Shown: positions 17,027 through 25,778, numbered from the stretch's first letter. The stretch is DNA of 64,000 nucleotides from Microbacterium hydrocarbonoxydans (GCF_011752045.1 NZ_JAAKXW010000003.1:434001-498000), one strand, 5' to 3'. Numbers and translations: made by a program. Notes: generated by a model from the letters alone, not told the origin.

Positions 17027-17048
17027 TGAACAGTGTTCACGTACACTG
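17027..17048. promoter_or_regulatory. overlapping palindromes around a -10 box before the ligase gene
   Basis: TGAAC-N3-GTTCA (17027-17039) is perfect and overlaps CAGTGT-N6-ACACTG (17031-17048). The second arm contains TACACT (17042-17047), a plausible -10 box for the ligase-ketosynthase pair. The arrangement suggests a TetR-type repressor site (inference). Confidence 0.5.
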
Positions 17049-17100
17049 ATCAGCACCGATCCGCCGCCGTGCCCGAGGAGCGATCACGTCCATCACGCCG

Positions 17101-18549
17101 ATGCTGCGCCGCGCCGCCGCCGCCGACCCCGGCCGCCTCGCGCTGGTCGGGAGCGACCGGAGCCTCACCCGTGCGGAGCTCCTCGAGGACGCCGCTCGCC
17201 TCTCCGCCGGGCTCGACGCGCTCCGGCCGGAGGGCTCGGCCGGCCGCCCCGTCGTCGCTCTGTGCCTCGACGCGGCCTTCGACGTCGCACGCCTCGTCGT
17301 GGCAGCCGAGTACGGGGACCGGATCGTCTGCGTGCTCGACCCGCGCTGGCCGGCATCCGTCCGCCTCGCGCTGCTCCTCGCCGCCGGGGCCGACCTGCTC
17401 GTCACCGCGGACGACGACCTCCGGGCGCCGCTGGCCGAGGCCGGCTGGACGGGACGGATCGCGCGCCTCGACGAGCTGCGGGGCGCGGCGGCATCCGCTC
17501 CGGTCGTCCCTCCCGCCGACGCCCCGTTCCTCCTGCTGTTCTCCTCCGGCACCACCGGCGCTCCGAAGGCGTTCCTGAAGACGAGGGCGCAGTACGCCGC
17601 GAACATCGCCGCCTCCCGCGCGCACCTGGGCGCCGCGGAGGGCGTCGCGACCTTCGCCCCGGGCGCGCTGTCGTTCAGCCTCACGCTGTACGCCCTGTTC
17701 GAGGCGCTCGGCACGGGAGGCCGGATGCACGTGGCCGACAGCCTCGACGAGCTGTGGCTCACGGGTCGGGTGCAGGAGGAGGGGGCGACGCGCGTGGTCG
17801 CGGTGGCCTCGGCGCTGCACGCCCTCGCCGACGCCGCCGACCGGCATCCGGACCGCTACGACGGGCTCGACCTCGTCGTCACGGGCGGCGCGGCGCTGTC
17901 TCCGTCGGTCCGCTCCCGACTGGCAGCCTCGATCCCGCGCGCCGAGGTGATCGCCTACCTCGGCGCCGGGGAGCTCGGCTTCCTCGGCGACAGCCGCTCC
18001 GACGATCCGGCGATCACGCTCTACCCGCACGTCGAGGCGCGGATCCGCGACGACGACGGCCGCGATGTCGCGCCGGGCGGGCTCGGCACCCTCTGGGTCC
18101 GCTCCGCCTCCTGCTCGGACGGCTACCTCCCGTCCACGACGACGGAGCCGCTGACGGATGCCGAGGGCTGGGCGACCGTGCACGACCAGGGCCGCCTGCG
18201 CGGACGAGCGTTCACCTTCGCGGGGCGCCGCGGCGACGTGATCACGACGGGCGGGCACACCGTCGCCCTCGGCGACGTGGAGCAGGCCTTCGACGGGATG
18301 CCGGGGCTCGGCGCGGCGTGCGCGGTCGCGCTGCCCCATGAGCGCCTCGGCACGGTGATCGCCCTCGTCGCGGAGGGCGCGGCCCCGCCGAAGCCGGCGT
18401 TGCAGGCCTGGGCGGCGGAGCGGCTCGCCCCGGCATCCGTCCCCCGCCGCTGGTACGCCCTGCCCTCCCTGCCGCGCACGGCGAGCGGGAAGGTGCGCCG
18501 CACCGAGACCGCCGCCCTGCTGACGGACGGCCCGGCGGTGCGGCTGTGA
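17101..18549 (+). CDS. adenylate-forming acyl ligase (ANL superfamily)
   Basis: 482 residues. The ATP loop LLFSSGTTGAPKAF is at about 142-155. A C-terminal lid carries GRRGDVITTGGHTV and the catalytic lysine region PRTASGKVRR. It would activate a carboxylic acid as acyl-AMP and pass it to CoA or a carrier protein. The first ATG is used; a GAGGAG box lies 20 nt upstream, too far to be convincing, so the true start is uncertain. Its stop overlaps the GTG of a ketosynthase gene. The pairing suggests starter-unit activation for a short acyl chain, but no carrier protein is encoded nearby. Confidence 0.82.
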   Translation: MLRRAAAADPGRLALVGSDRSLTRAELLEDAARLSAGLDALRPEGSAGRPVVALCLDAAFDVARLVVAAEYGDRIVCVLDPRWPASVRLALLLAAGADLLVTADDDLRAPLAEAGWTGRIARLDELRGAAASAPVVPPADAPFLLLFSSGTTGAPKAFLKTRAQYAANIAASRAHLGAAEGVATFAPGALSFSLTLYALFEALGTGGRMHVADSLDELWLTGRVQEEGATRVVAVASALHALADAADRHPDRYDGLDLVVTGGAALSPSVRSRLAASIPRAEVIAYLGAGELGFLGDSRSDDPAITLYPHVEARIRDDDGRDVAPGGLGTLWVRSASCSDGYLPSTTTEPLTDAEGWATVHDQGRLRGRAFTFAGRRGDVITTGGHTVALGDVEQAFDGMPGLGAACAVALPHERLGTVIALVAEGAAPPKPALQAWAAERLAPASVPRRWYALPSLPRTASGKVRRTETAALLTDGPAVRL

Positions 18550-19760
18550 CGGCGGAGGTCGTCATCACCGGCGTGGGCGCGGTGACCCCGAGCGGACTGA
18601 CCGCGGCGGCTCTGTGGGAGGCGGTGCGCGACGGACGCAGCGGCATCACCCGGCTGTCCGAGGCCGCGTCGCCGGGGAGCCGCGTGCAGGTGGGCGGTGT
18701 GATCCGCGGCTTCGCGCCCGACGGCGGCCCGGCGGAGCGACGTCTCAATCCGGTGCAGCGCTGGGCGATGACGGCCGCCGATGAGGCTCTCGCCGGCTTC
18801 TCACCCGGCGATCCCGCGGCGGTTCACGTGATCGTCGCGACCGGCTCCGGCCCGGTCGACGCCCTGCAGGAGGCGACACTGGCCCTCCGCGAGCGCGGCC
18901 CCCGGCACGTGCCTCCCGGACTCGTCGTGCACGGCACGGCGGATGCCGTCGCCGGCCTGCTGAGCCGGCGATACGGCTTCCTCGGGCAGGCTCAGGCCGT
19001 GACGGCCGCGTGCGCGAGCGGCGCGATCGGCATCGGCGAGGGCCTGAGGCGCATCCGCCACGGCTATGCGGAGGCGGTGCTCGTCGTCGGCATGGAGGAC
19101 CTGCTCGGTCCCGTGCACCTCGCCGCGAACGCGAACCTGCGGGCGGTGGCGACCGGTTTCGCCGAGGAGCCCTGGGCAGCCTCCCGGCCGTTCGACCGCG
19201 ACCGCCGAGGCTTCGTGATGGCGCAGGGCGCGGCGGCGGTGCTGCTGGAGTCGGCGGATGCCGCCCGCCGTCGCGGGGCGGTTCCGGTCGCGGGCGTGAC
19301 CGGCTTCGGCGCCGCCTCCGATGCGCACCATGCCACCGCCCCCGATCCCTCGGGCCGCGGGGCGGCCGCCGCTATCGCCGCGTGCCTCGCCGACGCCGGC
19401 GTCGCCCCGGATGCCGTCGACCACGTGAACGCGCACGGCACCGGCACGCCCCTCGGGGACGAGGCCGAGCTCGTCGCCCTCGAGCGGGCGCTCGGATCGC
19501 GGGTGAGAAGGGTTCCGGTCACCGCGACGAAGTCGAGCACGGGGCATCTGCTCGGAGCATCCGGCGTCGTCGACGCGGTCATCTCGGCGCTGACCCTGCG
19601 CGATCGGATGCTGCCGCCGACGATCAATCTCGCCGACCCGATCCGCGACGACTGGGACTTCGTGCGCGACCGCGCGCGAGAGCACGAAGTGCGGAGCGTG
19701 CTGTCGACGTCGTTCGGCTTCGGCGGGCACAGCGCCGCGCTGCTGTTCTCCGCTGTCTGA
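18546..19760 (+). CDS. beta-ketoacyl-ACP synthase (KAS II/FabF-like)
   Basis: 404 residues, thiolase-type condensing enzyme. The active site is complete: Cys156 in TAACASGA, His297 in NAHGTGTPLGD and His334 in KSSTGHLLGASG. The C-terminal loop reads GFGGHS where FabF usually has GFGGHN. It performs decarboxylative condensation of acyl-enzyme with malonyl-ACP. The GTG start overlaps the ligase TGA, so the two are translationally coupled. It is probably not the housekeeping FabF, because fabD, acpP and fabH are absent around it; a specialised acyl or polyketide product is likely. Confidence 0.88.
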   Translation: MTAEVVITGVGAVTPSGLTAAALWEAVRDGRSGITRLSEAASPGSRVQVGGVIRGFAPDGGPAERRLNPVQRWAMTAADEALAGFSPGDPAAVHVIVATGSGPVDALQEATLALRERGPRHVPPGLVVHGTADAVAGLLSRRYGFLGQAQAVTAACASGAIGIGEGLRRIRHGYAEAVLVVGMEDLLGPVHLAANANLRAVATGFAEEPWAASRPFDRDRRGFVMAQGAAAVLLESADAARRRGAVPVAGVTGFGAASDAHHATAPDPSGRGAAAAIAACLADAGVAPDAVDHVNAHGTGTPLGDEAELVALERALGSRVRRVPVTATKSSTGHLLGASGVVDAVISALTLRDRMLPPTINLADPIRDDWDFVRDRAREHEVRSVLSTSFGFGGHSAALLFSAV

Positions 19761-19772
19761 GGCGCGGGCGCC

Positions 19773-19858
19773 GTTCAGAACTCCTCAGAACCGGGCGGCC
19801 GCGGTCCCGTTCCGCCGGAATCCGTGCTGATCCGCGCAGAATCTGCGGAGTTGTGAAC
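19773..19858. repeat. 86-nt palindromic intergenic element, copy A
   Basis: Bounded by GTTCAGAACTCCTCAGA and TCTGCGGAGTTGTGAAC, which match at 15 of 17 positions when one is reversed and complemented. The interior is GC-rich. A second element of exactly the same length with nearly the same arms lies after argG. Located between the convergent ketosynthase and lactonase genes. Confidence 0.7.
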
Positions 19859-19915
19859 GCGAGCCGAGCCGGAACAGGGAGAGGAGGCCGTCGCCCGCGC
19901 GTCAGCAGCCGCGGC

Positions 19916-21022
19916 TCAGCGCACGGGCAGGAAGTGCGTGGGCGTCGGCGTCTGGGCTTCGTGGCGGATGCCGAGCGGGGCGCCGGTGCGCTCGTCGAGG
20001 TCGAGCAGGGTGATCGAGTCGGAGCGCTGTCCGGCGACGAGCAGCTTGCCCTCGTGCACGAGGTGATGGCGCGGCCAGTCGACGCCGGCATCCGCGAGCG
20101 CGACGGACTCCAGGCTCTCGCCCGCCCCGCGCACGCGCAGCGCCGCGATCGTATTGCTGCCCCGCAGCGCCGTGTAGAGGAAGTGGCCGTCGCGGGTGCG
20201 GGCGAGCTCGGCGGGGAAGTCGGCGCCGACGACGGCGATCGGGCTCGACAGCGTCGAGGACACCACCGACCAGGTGCCGTCGGGCCCGGCGGCCAGCGTG
20301 AACACCTCGCAGGAGTACTCGGTCACCACGTGCAGGTGCCCGCTCGGGTGCACGACCATGTGCCGCGGACCGGTGCCGCGCGGCAGCACGACCTCGTGGT
20401 CGAGGGCGAGGCCCGCCCCCGACGGTCGCCAGATCCGCACCAGGTCGAAGCCGAGGTCGGTGGTCGCGATCCGGCCGTCGGGGAGGAAGGCCGCGGCGTG
20501 CGCGTGCGAGACGCGCTCCTCGGCCGAGTCGGAGGCGGCGTACGGGTCGGATGCCGCGGCCCCCGTCCCGGCCGGCGCGCCGGTCTCGGGTCCCGGCTCG
20601 CCGAGGAGTGCGGCTCGGAGCTCGGCGGCCCTGTTCGCAGCATCCGGGATCGGGCGTCCGGCGCCGTCGAGGCCGATCCGCACCACCCGGCCGTCGCCGT
20701 AGCAGCTGGCGATCAGGTAGGCGCCGCTCGGGGCGACCGCGACGTGGCAGACGTACTGGCCGGCCTCGACCGGCTCGCCGAGCGGCGCCAGCGACGACTC
20801 CCCGGTGCGGGCGAAGGCCTGCACCGCGGCATCCCCCTCCAGCGCCGCATAGACGACGTCGAGGGTCGGATGCTGCGCGAGCCAGGACGGCGAGGGCGTC
20901 TCGGTCACCGCGCCGCGGTACTCCAGCGCCGTCGGCGCGCTCTCGGCGCCTGCGAGCAGTCCGATTCCGTCTGCGGTGCCGTCCATCGCGGGACCGTACC
21001 CGCCGAGCCAGAACCGCGTCAT
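19916..21022 (-). CDS. lactonase-family beta-propeller protein (6-phosphogluconolactonase-like)
   Basis: 368 residues with repeated propeller blades. Family stretches include CHVAVAPSGAYLIASCYGDG, SHAHAAAFLPDG and GTGPRHMVVHPSG. The seven-bladed lactonase family includes YbhE/Pgl, which hydrolyses 6-phosphogluconolactone, and carboxy-cis,cis-muconate cyclase; this form carries an insertion of about 35 Gly/Ala/Glu/Pro-rich residues around position 135-170. No signal peptide. It follows purA by 45 nt in the same direction and may share its transcript. Function by family only. Confidence 0.75.
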   Translation of the reverse strand: MTRFWLGGYGPAMDGTADGIGLLAGAESAPTALEYRGAVTETPSPSWLAQHPTLDVVYAALEGDAAVQAFARTGESSLAPLGEPVEAGQYVCHVAVAPSGAYLIASCYGDGRVVRIGLDGAGRPIPDAANRAAELRAALLGEPGPETGAPAGTGAAASDPYAASDSAEERVSHAHAAAFLPDGRIATTDLGFDLVRIWRPSGAGLALDHEVVLPRGTGPRHMVVHPSGHLHVVTEYSCEVFTLAAGPDGTWSVVSSTLSSPIAVVGADFPAELARTRDGHFLYTALRGSNTIAALRVRGAGESLESVALADAGVDWPRHHLVHEGKLLVAGQRSDSITLLDLDERTGAPLGIRHEAQTPTPTHFLPVR

Positions 21023-21067
21023 CGCGACATCCTCACGGTCATCGAGTGCACTCGGCGGGCGAGGGCA

Positions 21068-22354
21068 TCAGTCGAGCAGGTCGTGGCGGACGATGACCTG
21101 GTCGCGCTCCGGGCCGACGCCGATCACGGAGATGCGCGTGTTGCTCATCTTCTCGAGCGCCAGCACGTACTCCTGCGCGGTCTGCGGGAGGTCCTCGAAG
21201 GTGCGGGCCTTCGAGATGTCCTCGCTCCAGCCCGGGTAGTACTCGAGGATCGGCGTCGCGTGGTGGAAGTCGGTCTGGTTGACCGGCACCTCGTCGAAGC
21301 GGCGGCCCTCGACGTCGTAGGCGACGCAGACCGGGATCTGCTCGAGTCCGGTGAGGATGTCGAGCTTGGTGAGCACGAGGTCGGTGATGCCGTTGATCCG
21401 GGTCGCGTACCGCGTGATCGGTGCGTCGTACCAGCCGACGCGGCGCGGACGGCCGGTGGTGGTGCCGAACTCGAAGCCCTGCTTGCGCAGCCACTCGCCC
21501 TGCTCGTCGAAGAGCTCCGTGGGGAACGGTCCGGAGCCGACGCGCGTCGTGTACGCCTTGACGATGCCGACGATGCGGTCGAGTGCCCCGGGTCCGACGC
21601 CCGAGCCGGATGCCGCGCCGGCGGCGGTCGCGGTCGACGAGGTGACGAACGGGTAGGTGCCGTGGTCGATGTCGAGCATCGTGGCCTGGCCGCCCTCGAA
21701 GACGACGACCTCGCCGCGGCCGAGGGCCTCGGCGATGAGGTGACCGGTGTCGGCGACCATCGGGCGCAGGCGCTCGGCGTAGGAGAGCAGCTCGTCGACG
21801 ATCTCGTCGACCGTCACCGCACGGCGGTTGAAGACCTTCACCAGCAGGTGGTTCTTCTGGTCGAGGGCTCCCTCGACCTTCTGGCGGAGGATGTTCTCGT
21901 CGAAGAGGTCCTGCACGCGGATGCCGACGCGGTTGATCTTGTCGGCGTACGCGGGCCCGATGCCGCGGCCGGTGGTGCCGATGTTGCGCTTGCCGAGGAA
22001 GCGCTCGGTGACCTTGTCGAGCGTGCGGTGGTACTGGGTGATGATGTGCGCGTTGGCGCTCACCTTCAGGCGGGAGACGTCGATGCCGCGCGCGCCGAGG
22101 GCCTCCAGCTCGCTGAACAGCACCTCGAGGTCGATCACGACGCCGTTGCCGATCACCGGGGTCACTCCGGGCGAGAGGATGCCGGAGGGCAGCAGGTGCA
22201 GCGCGTACTTCTCGTCGCCGACGACGACGGTGTGCCCGGCGTTGTTGCCGCCGTTGAACTTCACCACCCAGTCGGTGCGCTCACCGAGGAGATCGGTGGC
22301 CTTGCCCTTTCCTTCGTCGCCCCACTGCACGCCGACGATCACGATTCCTGGCAT
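21068..22354 (-). CDS. purA: adenylosuccinate synthetase
   Basis: 428 residues, the normal family length. The N-terminus [20 protein letters not shown] contains the GTP P-loop and catalytic Asp. [25 protein letters not shown] and the C-terminal GVGPERDQ follow. It condenses IMP and aspartate with GTP hydrolysis, the first committed step to AMP. The ATG (MPGIVIVG) is preceded by AAGGGGGG; an in-frame extension further upstream is rejected for that reason. Leftward, divergent from the EamA transporter gene. Confidence 0.97.
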   Translation of the reverse strand: MPGIVIVGVQWGDEGKGKATDLLGERTDWVVKFNGGNNAGHTVVVGDEKYALHLLPSGILSPGVTPVIGNGVVIDLEVLFSELEALGARGIDVSRLKVSANAHIITQYHRTLDKVTERFLGKRNIGTTGRGIGPAYADKINRVGIRVQDLFDENILRQKVEGALDQKNHLLVKVFNRRAVTVDEIVDELLSYAERLRPMVADTGHLIAEALGRGEVVVFEGGQATMLDIDHGTYPFVTSSTATAAGAASGSGVGPGALDRIVGIVKAYTTRVGSGPFPTELFDEQGEWLRKQGFEFGTTTGRPRRVGWYDAPITRYATRINGITDLVLTKLDILTGLEQIPVCVAYDVEGRRFDEVPVNQTDFHHATPILEYYPGWSEDISKARTFEDLPQTAQEYVLALEKMSNTRISVIGVGPERDQVIVRHDLLD

Positions 22355-22464
22355 GGGTAACCCCCCTTGGGATTCCGCTGTTCGCCGGGTTTGCACCGGC
22401 CGATGAGCTGGCCCTCTTCGGGCGACACCATCCTATCGAAGGCCCGGATGCCGCCCCGGATGCG

Positions 22465-22527
22465 GCTTCCGGTCGCAGTTCAGCACAGTGGATCGCGCGT
22501 GGACCCGCACGAAGTGCGACCGGAAGC
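22465..22527. repeat. 13-bp perfect inverted repeat with 37-nt loop
   Basis: GCTTCCGGTCGCA faces TGCGACCGGAAGC in the 271-nt gap between the divergent purA and EamA genes. It is too far upstream of either gene for a simple operator. Nothing else in this gap could be named. Confidence 0.6.
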
Positions 22528-22625
22528 ATGGCCTCGATCGCGGCGCGAGGATGCTGGCGGGAAAGCGACGACGGTTGGCCGGGGCGTGGATCGACGATGT
22601 CGGCGGCCCCTGGGACGATCGGAGG

Positions 22626-23558
22626 ATGCCAGAAGCATCTCCCGGGTCCACGCTCGGCCTCGCCCCCGAGGCGGCGCCGCGGGCGAACGGACCGCTCGTC
22701 CTGCTCGCCGCCCTCGTGACCGTCGTCCTCTGGGCCTCGGCGTTCATCGGCATCCGCGGGGCAGGGCCGCACTACGACCCCGGCGCGCTCGCCCTGCTGC
22801 GCATGGCCGTGGGCACGGTCGCCCTCGGCGCCCTCGCGCTGCGTCACGGCATCCGCCTGCCGGCCCGCCGCCGGCTGCCTCTGGTGGCGCTCTGGGGAGT
22901 CGGCTGGTTCTGCGTCTACAACCTGGCGCTGAACGCCGCCGAGCGCACTCTCGACGCGGGCACCGCCGCCATGGTGGTGAACCTCGCACCGCTGATGGTC
23001 GTGGTCTTCAGCGGGCTGTTCCTCCGCGAGGGCTTCCCCCGGCCGCTGCTCATCGGCGCGCCGATCGCGTTCCTCGGCGTGGTGCTGATCGGCATGAACT
23101 CGCAGACGAGCACCGGACTCGACGTGACCGGACTCCTCCTCGCCCTCCTCGCGGCCGTGATGTACGCGGGCTGCACCCTGCTGCAGAAGCACCTGCTCAG
23201 CGCAGGCGCGGACTCCACCACCCTCACCTGGCTCGGCGCCGTGGCAGGCACGGTGGCGCTGCTGCCCTGGACAGGCAGTCTCGTGGGCGCGCTGCAGACC
23301 GCGCCGCCCGACGCGACGCTCTGGGTCGTGTACCTGGGCATCTTCCCGACCGCGATCGCCTTCACGACCTGGGCGTACGTGCTGCAGCGCAGCACCGCGG
23401 GGCAGACCTCCGCGACGACCTACGTCGTCCCGGCGATCGCGATCCTGATGTCCTGGCTGATCCTCGGCGAGGTCCCGACGCCGCTGATGTTCCTCGGCGG
23501 CGCGCTGTGCCTGCTCGGAGTCCTCGTCACGCGGATGCGGTGGCGGCGCCGCTCCTGA
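22626..23558 (+). CDS. EamA/DMT-family metabolite transporter
   Basis: 310 residues, ten membrane helices in two EamA repeats. WASAFIGIRGAGPHYDPGAL is a typical first-repeat stretch. The second repeat ends in a short basic tail. Members export amino acids, nucleosides or other metabolites; the substrate is unknown. The start is the ATG with GGAGG directly before it; a longer in-frame form would begin 46 codons upstream inside the inverted repeat and is less likely. Confidence 0.85.
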   Translation: MPEASPGSTLGLAPEAAPRANGPLVLLAALVTVVLWASAFIGIRGAGPHYDPGALALLRMAVGTVALGALALRHGIRLPARRRLPLVALWGVGWFCVYNLALNAAERTLDAGTAAMVVNLAPLMVVVFSGLFLREGFPRPLLIGAPIAFLGVVLIGMNSQTSTGLDVTGLLLALLAAVMYAGCTLLQKHLLSAGADSTTLTWLGAVAGTVALLPWTGSLVGALQTAPPDATLWVVYLGIFPTAIAFTTWAYVLQRSTAGQTSATTYVVPAIAILMSWLILGEVPTPLMFLGGALCLLGVLVTRMRWRRRS

Positions 23559-23600
23559 CCGCCGGCGCGGCGCCTCGGTAGGGTGACAGGCGGAGGCGAG

Positions 23601-24299
23601 ATGACGACGACCTGGTGGCCTTATGCACGACTTGCGGCATCTGCTCTCGCCGTGGCGGCGATCGTCGGACAGCTCTCGACGACCCTGAGCAACGCGCTCG
23701 CGTCGGAGACGGAGTGGGGCGGGCACATCCCCACTGTCGCGACGAACTTCTTCAGCTTCTTCACGATCGAGTCGAACGTGCTCGCCGCGGTCGCGCTGGC
23801 GGTCGGCGGCGTCTGGGCTCTCCGTCAGAAGGATGCCGCCGTGACCGAGCCGGGCTGGCTGTCCGTGCTGCTGGCCTGCGCGAGCACGTACATGATCGTC
23901 ACCGGCGTCGTCTACAACCTGCTGCTGCGCGGCATCCCGCTGCCGCAGGGCGCCACGCTGCCGTGGTCGAACGAGGTGCTCCATGTCGTCATCCCGATCG
24001 TCATGCTCGCCGACGTGCTGTTCGCGCCGCGGCGCCGCGCCCTCGCCTGGAGCACGGTGCCGATCGGCGCGATCTTCCCGATCGTCTGGGTCGTGTACAC
24101 ACTGCTCCGGGCGAACCTGATCGTCGCTCCGGCGACGGGCGAGTCCTGGTGGTATCCGTATCCCTTCCTCAACCCGAACCTCCCCGGTGCGAGCTACGGC
24201 ACGGTGGCGCTGTACGTGGTGGCGATCGCCGCGGTGATCATCGCGGCCGCGTCGTTCGTCGTCTGGATCGGGCGGCGGAGAGACGTCCGCACATCCTGA
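23601..24299 (+). CDS. Pr6Pr-family six-helix membrane protein
   Basis: 232 residues, six to seven membrane helices. Stretches NFFSFFTIESN and YNLLLRG are typical of the actinobacterial Pr6Pr group (six-helix proteins related to FAR-17a/AIG1). Function is unknown; eukaryotic relatives are serine/threonine hydrolases acting on lipids. GGAGG lies 5 nt before the ATG. It follows the EamA gene by 42 nt. Confidence 0.75.
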   Translation: MTTTWWPYARLAASALAVAAIVGQLSTTLSNALASETEWGGHIPTVATNFFSFFTIESNVLAAVALAVGGVWALRQKDAAVTEPGWLSVLLACASTYMIVTGVVYNLLLRGIPLPQGATLPWSNEVLHVVIPIVMLADVLFAPRRRALAWSTVPIGAIFPIVWVVYTLLRANLIVAPATGESWWYPYPFLNPNLPGASYGTVALYVVAIAAVIIAAASFVVWIGRRRDVRTS

Positions 24300-24325
24300 C
24301 CCTGCCGCGAATCCCGTCTTCGCGC

Positions 24326-24331
24326 TATATT
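24326..24331 (+). promoter_or_regulatory. -10 box before the PGTTP-repeat protein gene
   Basis: TATATT stands out in a GC-rich context; no clear -35 box. It leaves a leader of about 60 nt. Confidence 0.35.
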
Positions 24332-24401
24332 TGGCCGCAACGCGCGTGATCCGCCGGGTTCTCCCGTCGATCTCGCCGCGGAAGACCGGGGGGAGACCGG
24401 A

Positions 24402-25376
24402 ATGGACGAGGGGAAGGTCGTGCCTGCGACGTCGACACCGACGCCGGAGATCATGGCGGCGCCGGCGCCGTCGCTGCGTCGCGACAGCCGCGTGGAGCGC
24501 GCTGCGCTTCCGGCCGCGGGAACGGTCGCGCGGGTGCACACCGCCGGCTCGTTCTGGTCGCTGGGCCGGACGAGGATCATCGCCGTCCTGGCGATCCTCG
24601 TCGGCATCGTCTACCTCCTGGTGACGCTTCTCTCACCCGGCAGTGCCGACACCGGCACGCTGCCGTGGTCGGCCGCCGCTCAGGGCCAGGAAGGCGGCGG
24701 ACGCCCCGGTGGACTCGTCGACGACCACGGTCCGGCGGCGCTGGTCGACCTCGACGACGAGCGATCGTCGGACGTGAAGGATGACGGCTCGAAGGACGAG
24801 GGCTCCGAGGACGACGCCTCCGAGGGCGGGAAGCGCTCGGCCGACGAGCCGAAGCCCGGATCCTCGGACCCCGGGACGGGCGATCCCGGCACCACCCCGA
24901 CGGACCCCGGCACCACCCCCGCGAACCCGGGCACCACGCCGACGAACCCGGGCACCACGCCCACGAACCCGGGGACGACGCCGACCACGCCGACGACGCC
25001 GACCAACCCGACGACGCCCACCAACCCGACCACACCGACGACGCCCACCAGCCCGACGACACCGCCGCCGCCTCCGCCGCCGCCCGCGCCGGATCCGCTG
25101 GCCTTCGTCAGCGTCGACCCCTACTACACGCTGAATCTCCTCGGGATCAAGATCCTCGGCGGCTACACCGTCACCATCAGCGGAGAGCCGGGTGCGACGG
25201 CATCCGTGAAGTACGGCTCCTCGAGCACGAAGTCGGCGACCTTCAACAGCAGCGGGCGGGCCTCAGTGAGCTTCGGGTCCGCCATCGACCTCGGCCTCAG
25301 CAACCCGCTGATCCGCGTCAGCTACTCCGACGGCACGGCAGGCGCCGCCATCGAGGGCTACCGCGACTCGCTCTGA
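24402..25376 (+). CDS. membrane-anchored PGTTP-repeat surface protein
   Basis: 324 residues, not recognised as a known family. A polar N-terminus is followed by one membrane helix (about residues 58-78), so the rest is probably outside. Then come a Gly/Asp/Glu/Ser-rich stretch, a low-complexity stalk of PGTTP and TTPTNP units (about 162-220), a run of nine prolines, and a compact C-terminal domain of about 95 residues with alternating beta-type pattern (YTVTISGEPGATASVKYGSS). The domain looks Ig- or bacterial-adhesion-like. The stalk would project the domain through the cell wall. Role unknown. Confidence 0.7.
   Translation: MDEGKVVPATSTPTPEIMAAPAPSLRRDSRVERAALPAAGTVARVHTAGSFWSLGRTRIIAVLAILVGIVYLLVTLLSPGSADTGTLPWSAAAQGQEGGGRPGGLVDDHGPAALVDLDDERSSDVKDDGSKDEGSEDDASEGGKRSADEPKPGSSDPGTGDPGTTPTDPGTTPANPGTTPTNPGTTPTNPGTTPTTPTTPTNPTTPTNPTTPTTPTSPTTPPPPPPPPAPDPLAFVSVDPYYTLNLLGIKILGGYTVTISGEPGATASVKYGSSSTKSATFNSSGRASVSFGSAIDLGLSNPLIRVSYSDGTAGAAIEGYRDSL
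24885..25062 (+). repeat. tandem coding repeat (PGTTP/TTPTNP units)
   Basis: Seven- and nine-residue units of Pro, Gly, Thr and Asn repeat with small variations at DNA level (CCGGGCACCACGCC and similar). Such tracts change length by slippage, so stalk length may vary between strains. Confidence 0.8.
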
Positions 25377-25404
25377 GCTCCGCTCAGGGCCCCCAGACCG
25401 CCGG

Positions 25405-25451
25405 CCCGGATTGACTCGACGAAACCCCCAGGAGCGTCCAGCCAATCCGGG
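25405..25451. terminator. imperfect 18-bp palindrome between convergent genes
   Basis: CCCGGATTG and CAATCCGGG form the base of a 47-nt hairpin that continues with few mismatches (ACTCGACG against CGTCCAGC). It sits between the PGTTP protein gene and the small DUF7882-like gene and may terminate both. It may also be a dispersed palindromic repeat. Confidence 0.5.
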
Positions 25452-25457
25452 TCGGCT

Positions 25458-25772
25458 TCACTCCTCCGGCGCGTCCAGCACCTCGTCCACGAGCATGATG
25501 CCTCCGGTCGAGTTGACCGAGTGCATGAGCTCCTCGATCCACTTCGCGTTCAGCTGAGGCGGCTCCGGCTCGTCGAACGTGAACCGGAGCGGGATCGAGG
25601 GATGGATCCAGATCGTGGAGCGCCCGCCGGGCTCGCCGGCCGGATGCTTCCAGGAGAGCGTGAAGCTCTCCTGGCGCCGGAGCTTCGTCGCGATGACGAT
25701 CTTCAGGTGCGCGAGGGCACGGTCGTCGATGTGGATCGGATCCGGCGAGGAGCCGTAGTGGATGGTCGCCAT
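25458..25772 (-). CDS. small DUF7882-like protein
   Basis: 104 residues, cytoplasmic. The pattern YGSSPDPIHIDDRALAHLK, KLRRQESFTLSW, RSTIWIHPSIPLRF matches a small actinobacterial family (DUF7882, sometimes mislabelled ATP-dependent DNA ligase). Function unknown. A TACGGT -10 box lies 6 nt before the ATG, so the start is well supported and the mRNA is probably leaderless. Divergent from the MoxR operon. Confidence 0.8.
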   Translation of the reverse strand: MATIHYGSSPDPIHIDDRALAHLKIVIATKLRRQESFTLSWKHPAGEPGGRSTIWIHPSIPLRFTFDEPEPPQLNAKWIEELMHSVNSTGGIMLVDEVLDAPEE

Positions 25773-25778
25773 GGGGCA

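Noticed and set aside
19010..22360. Very long open frame of about 1,100 codons on the plus strand opposite purA and the lactonase gene
   Set aside because: Composition is Arg/Gly/Ala/Asp-rich without motifs, and purA and the lactonase-family protein on the other strand are certain. It is an artefact of high GC.
22281..24539. Long minus-strand frame opposite the EamA and Pr6Pr genes
   Set aside because: No recognisable domain; the plus-strand products have clear membrane topology and ribosome-binding sites.
24885..25062. Regular repeats suggesting a CRISPR array
   Set aside because: Units are contiguous, in frame and code for Pro/Thr/Gly; no unique spacers between constant repeats.
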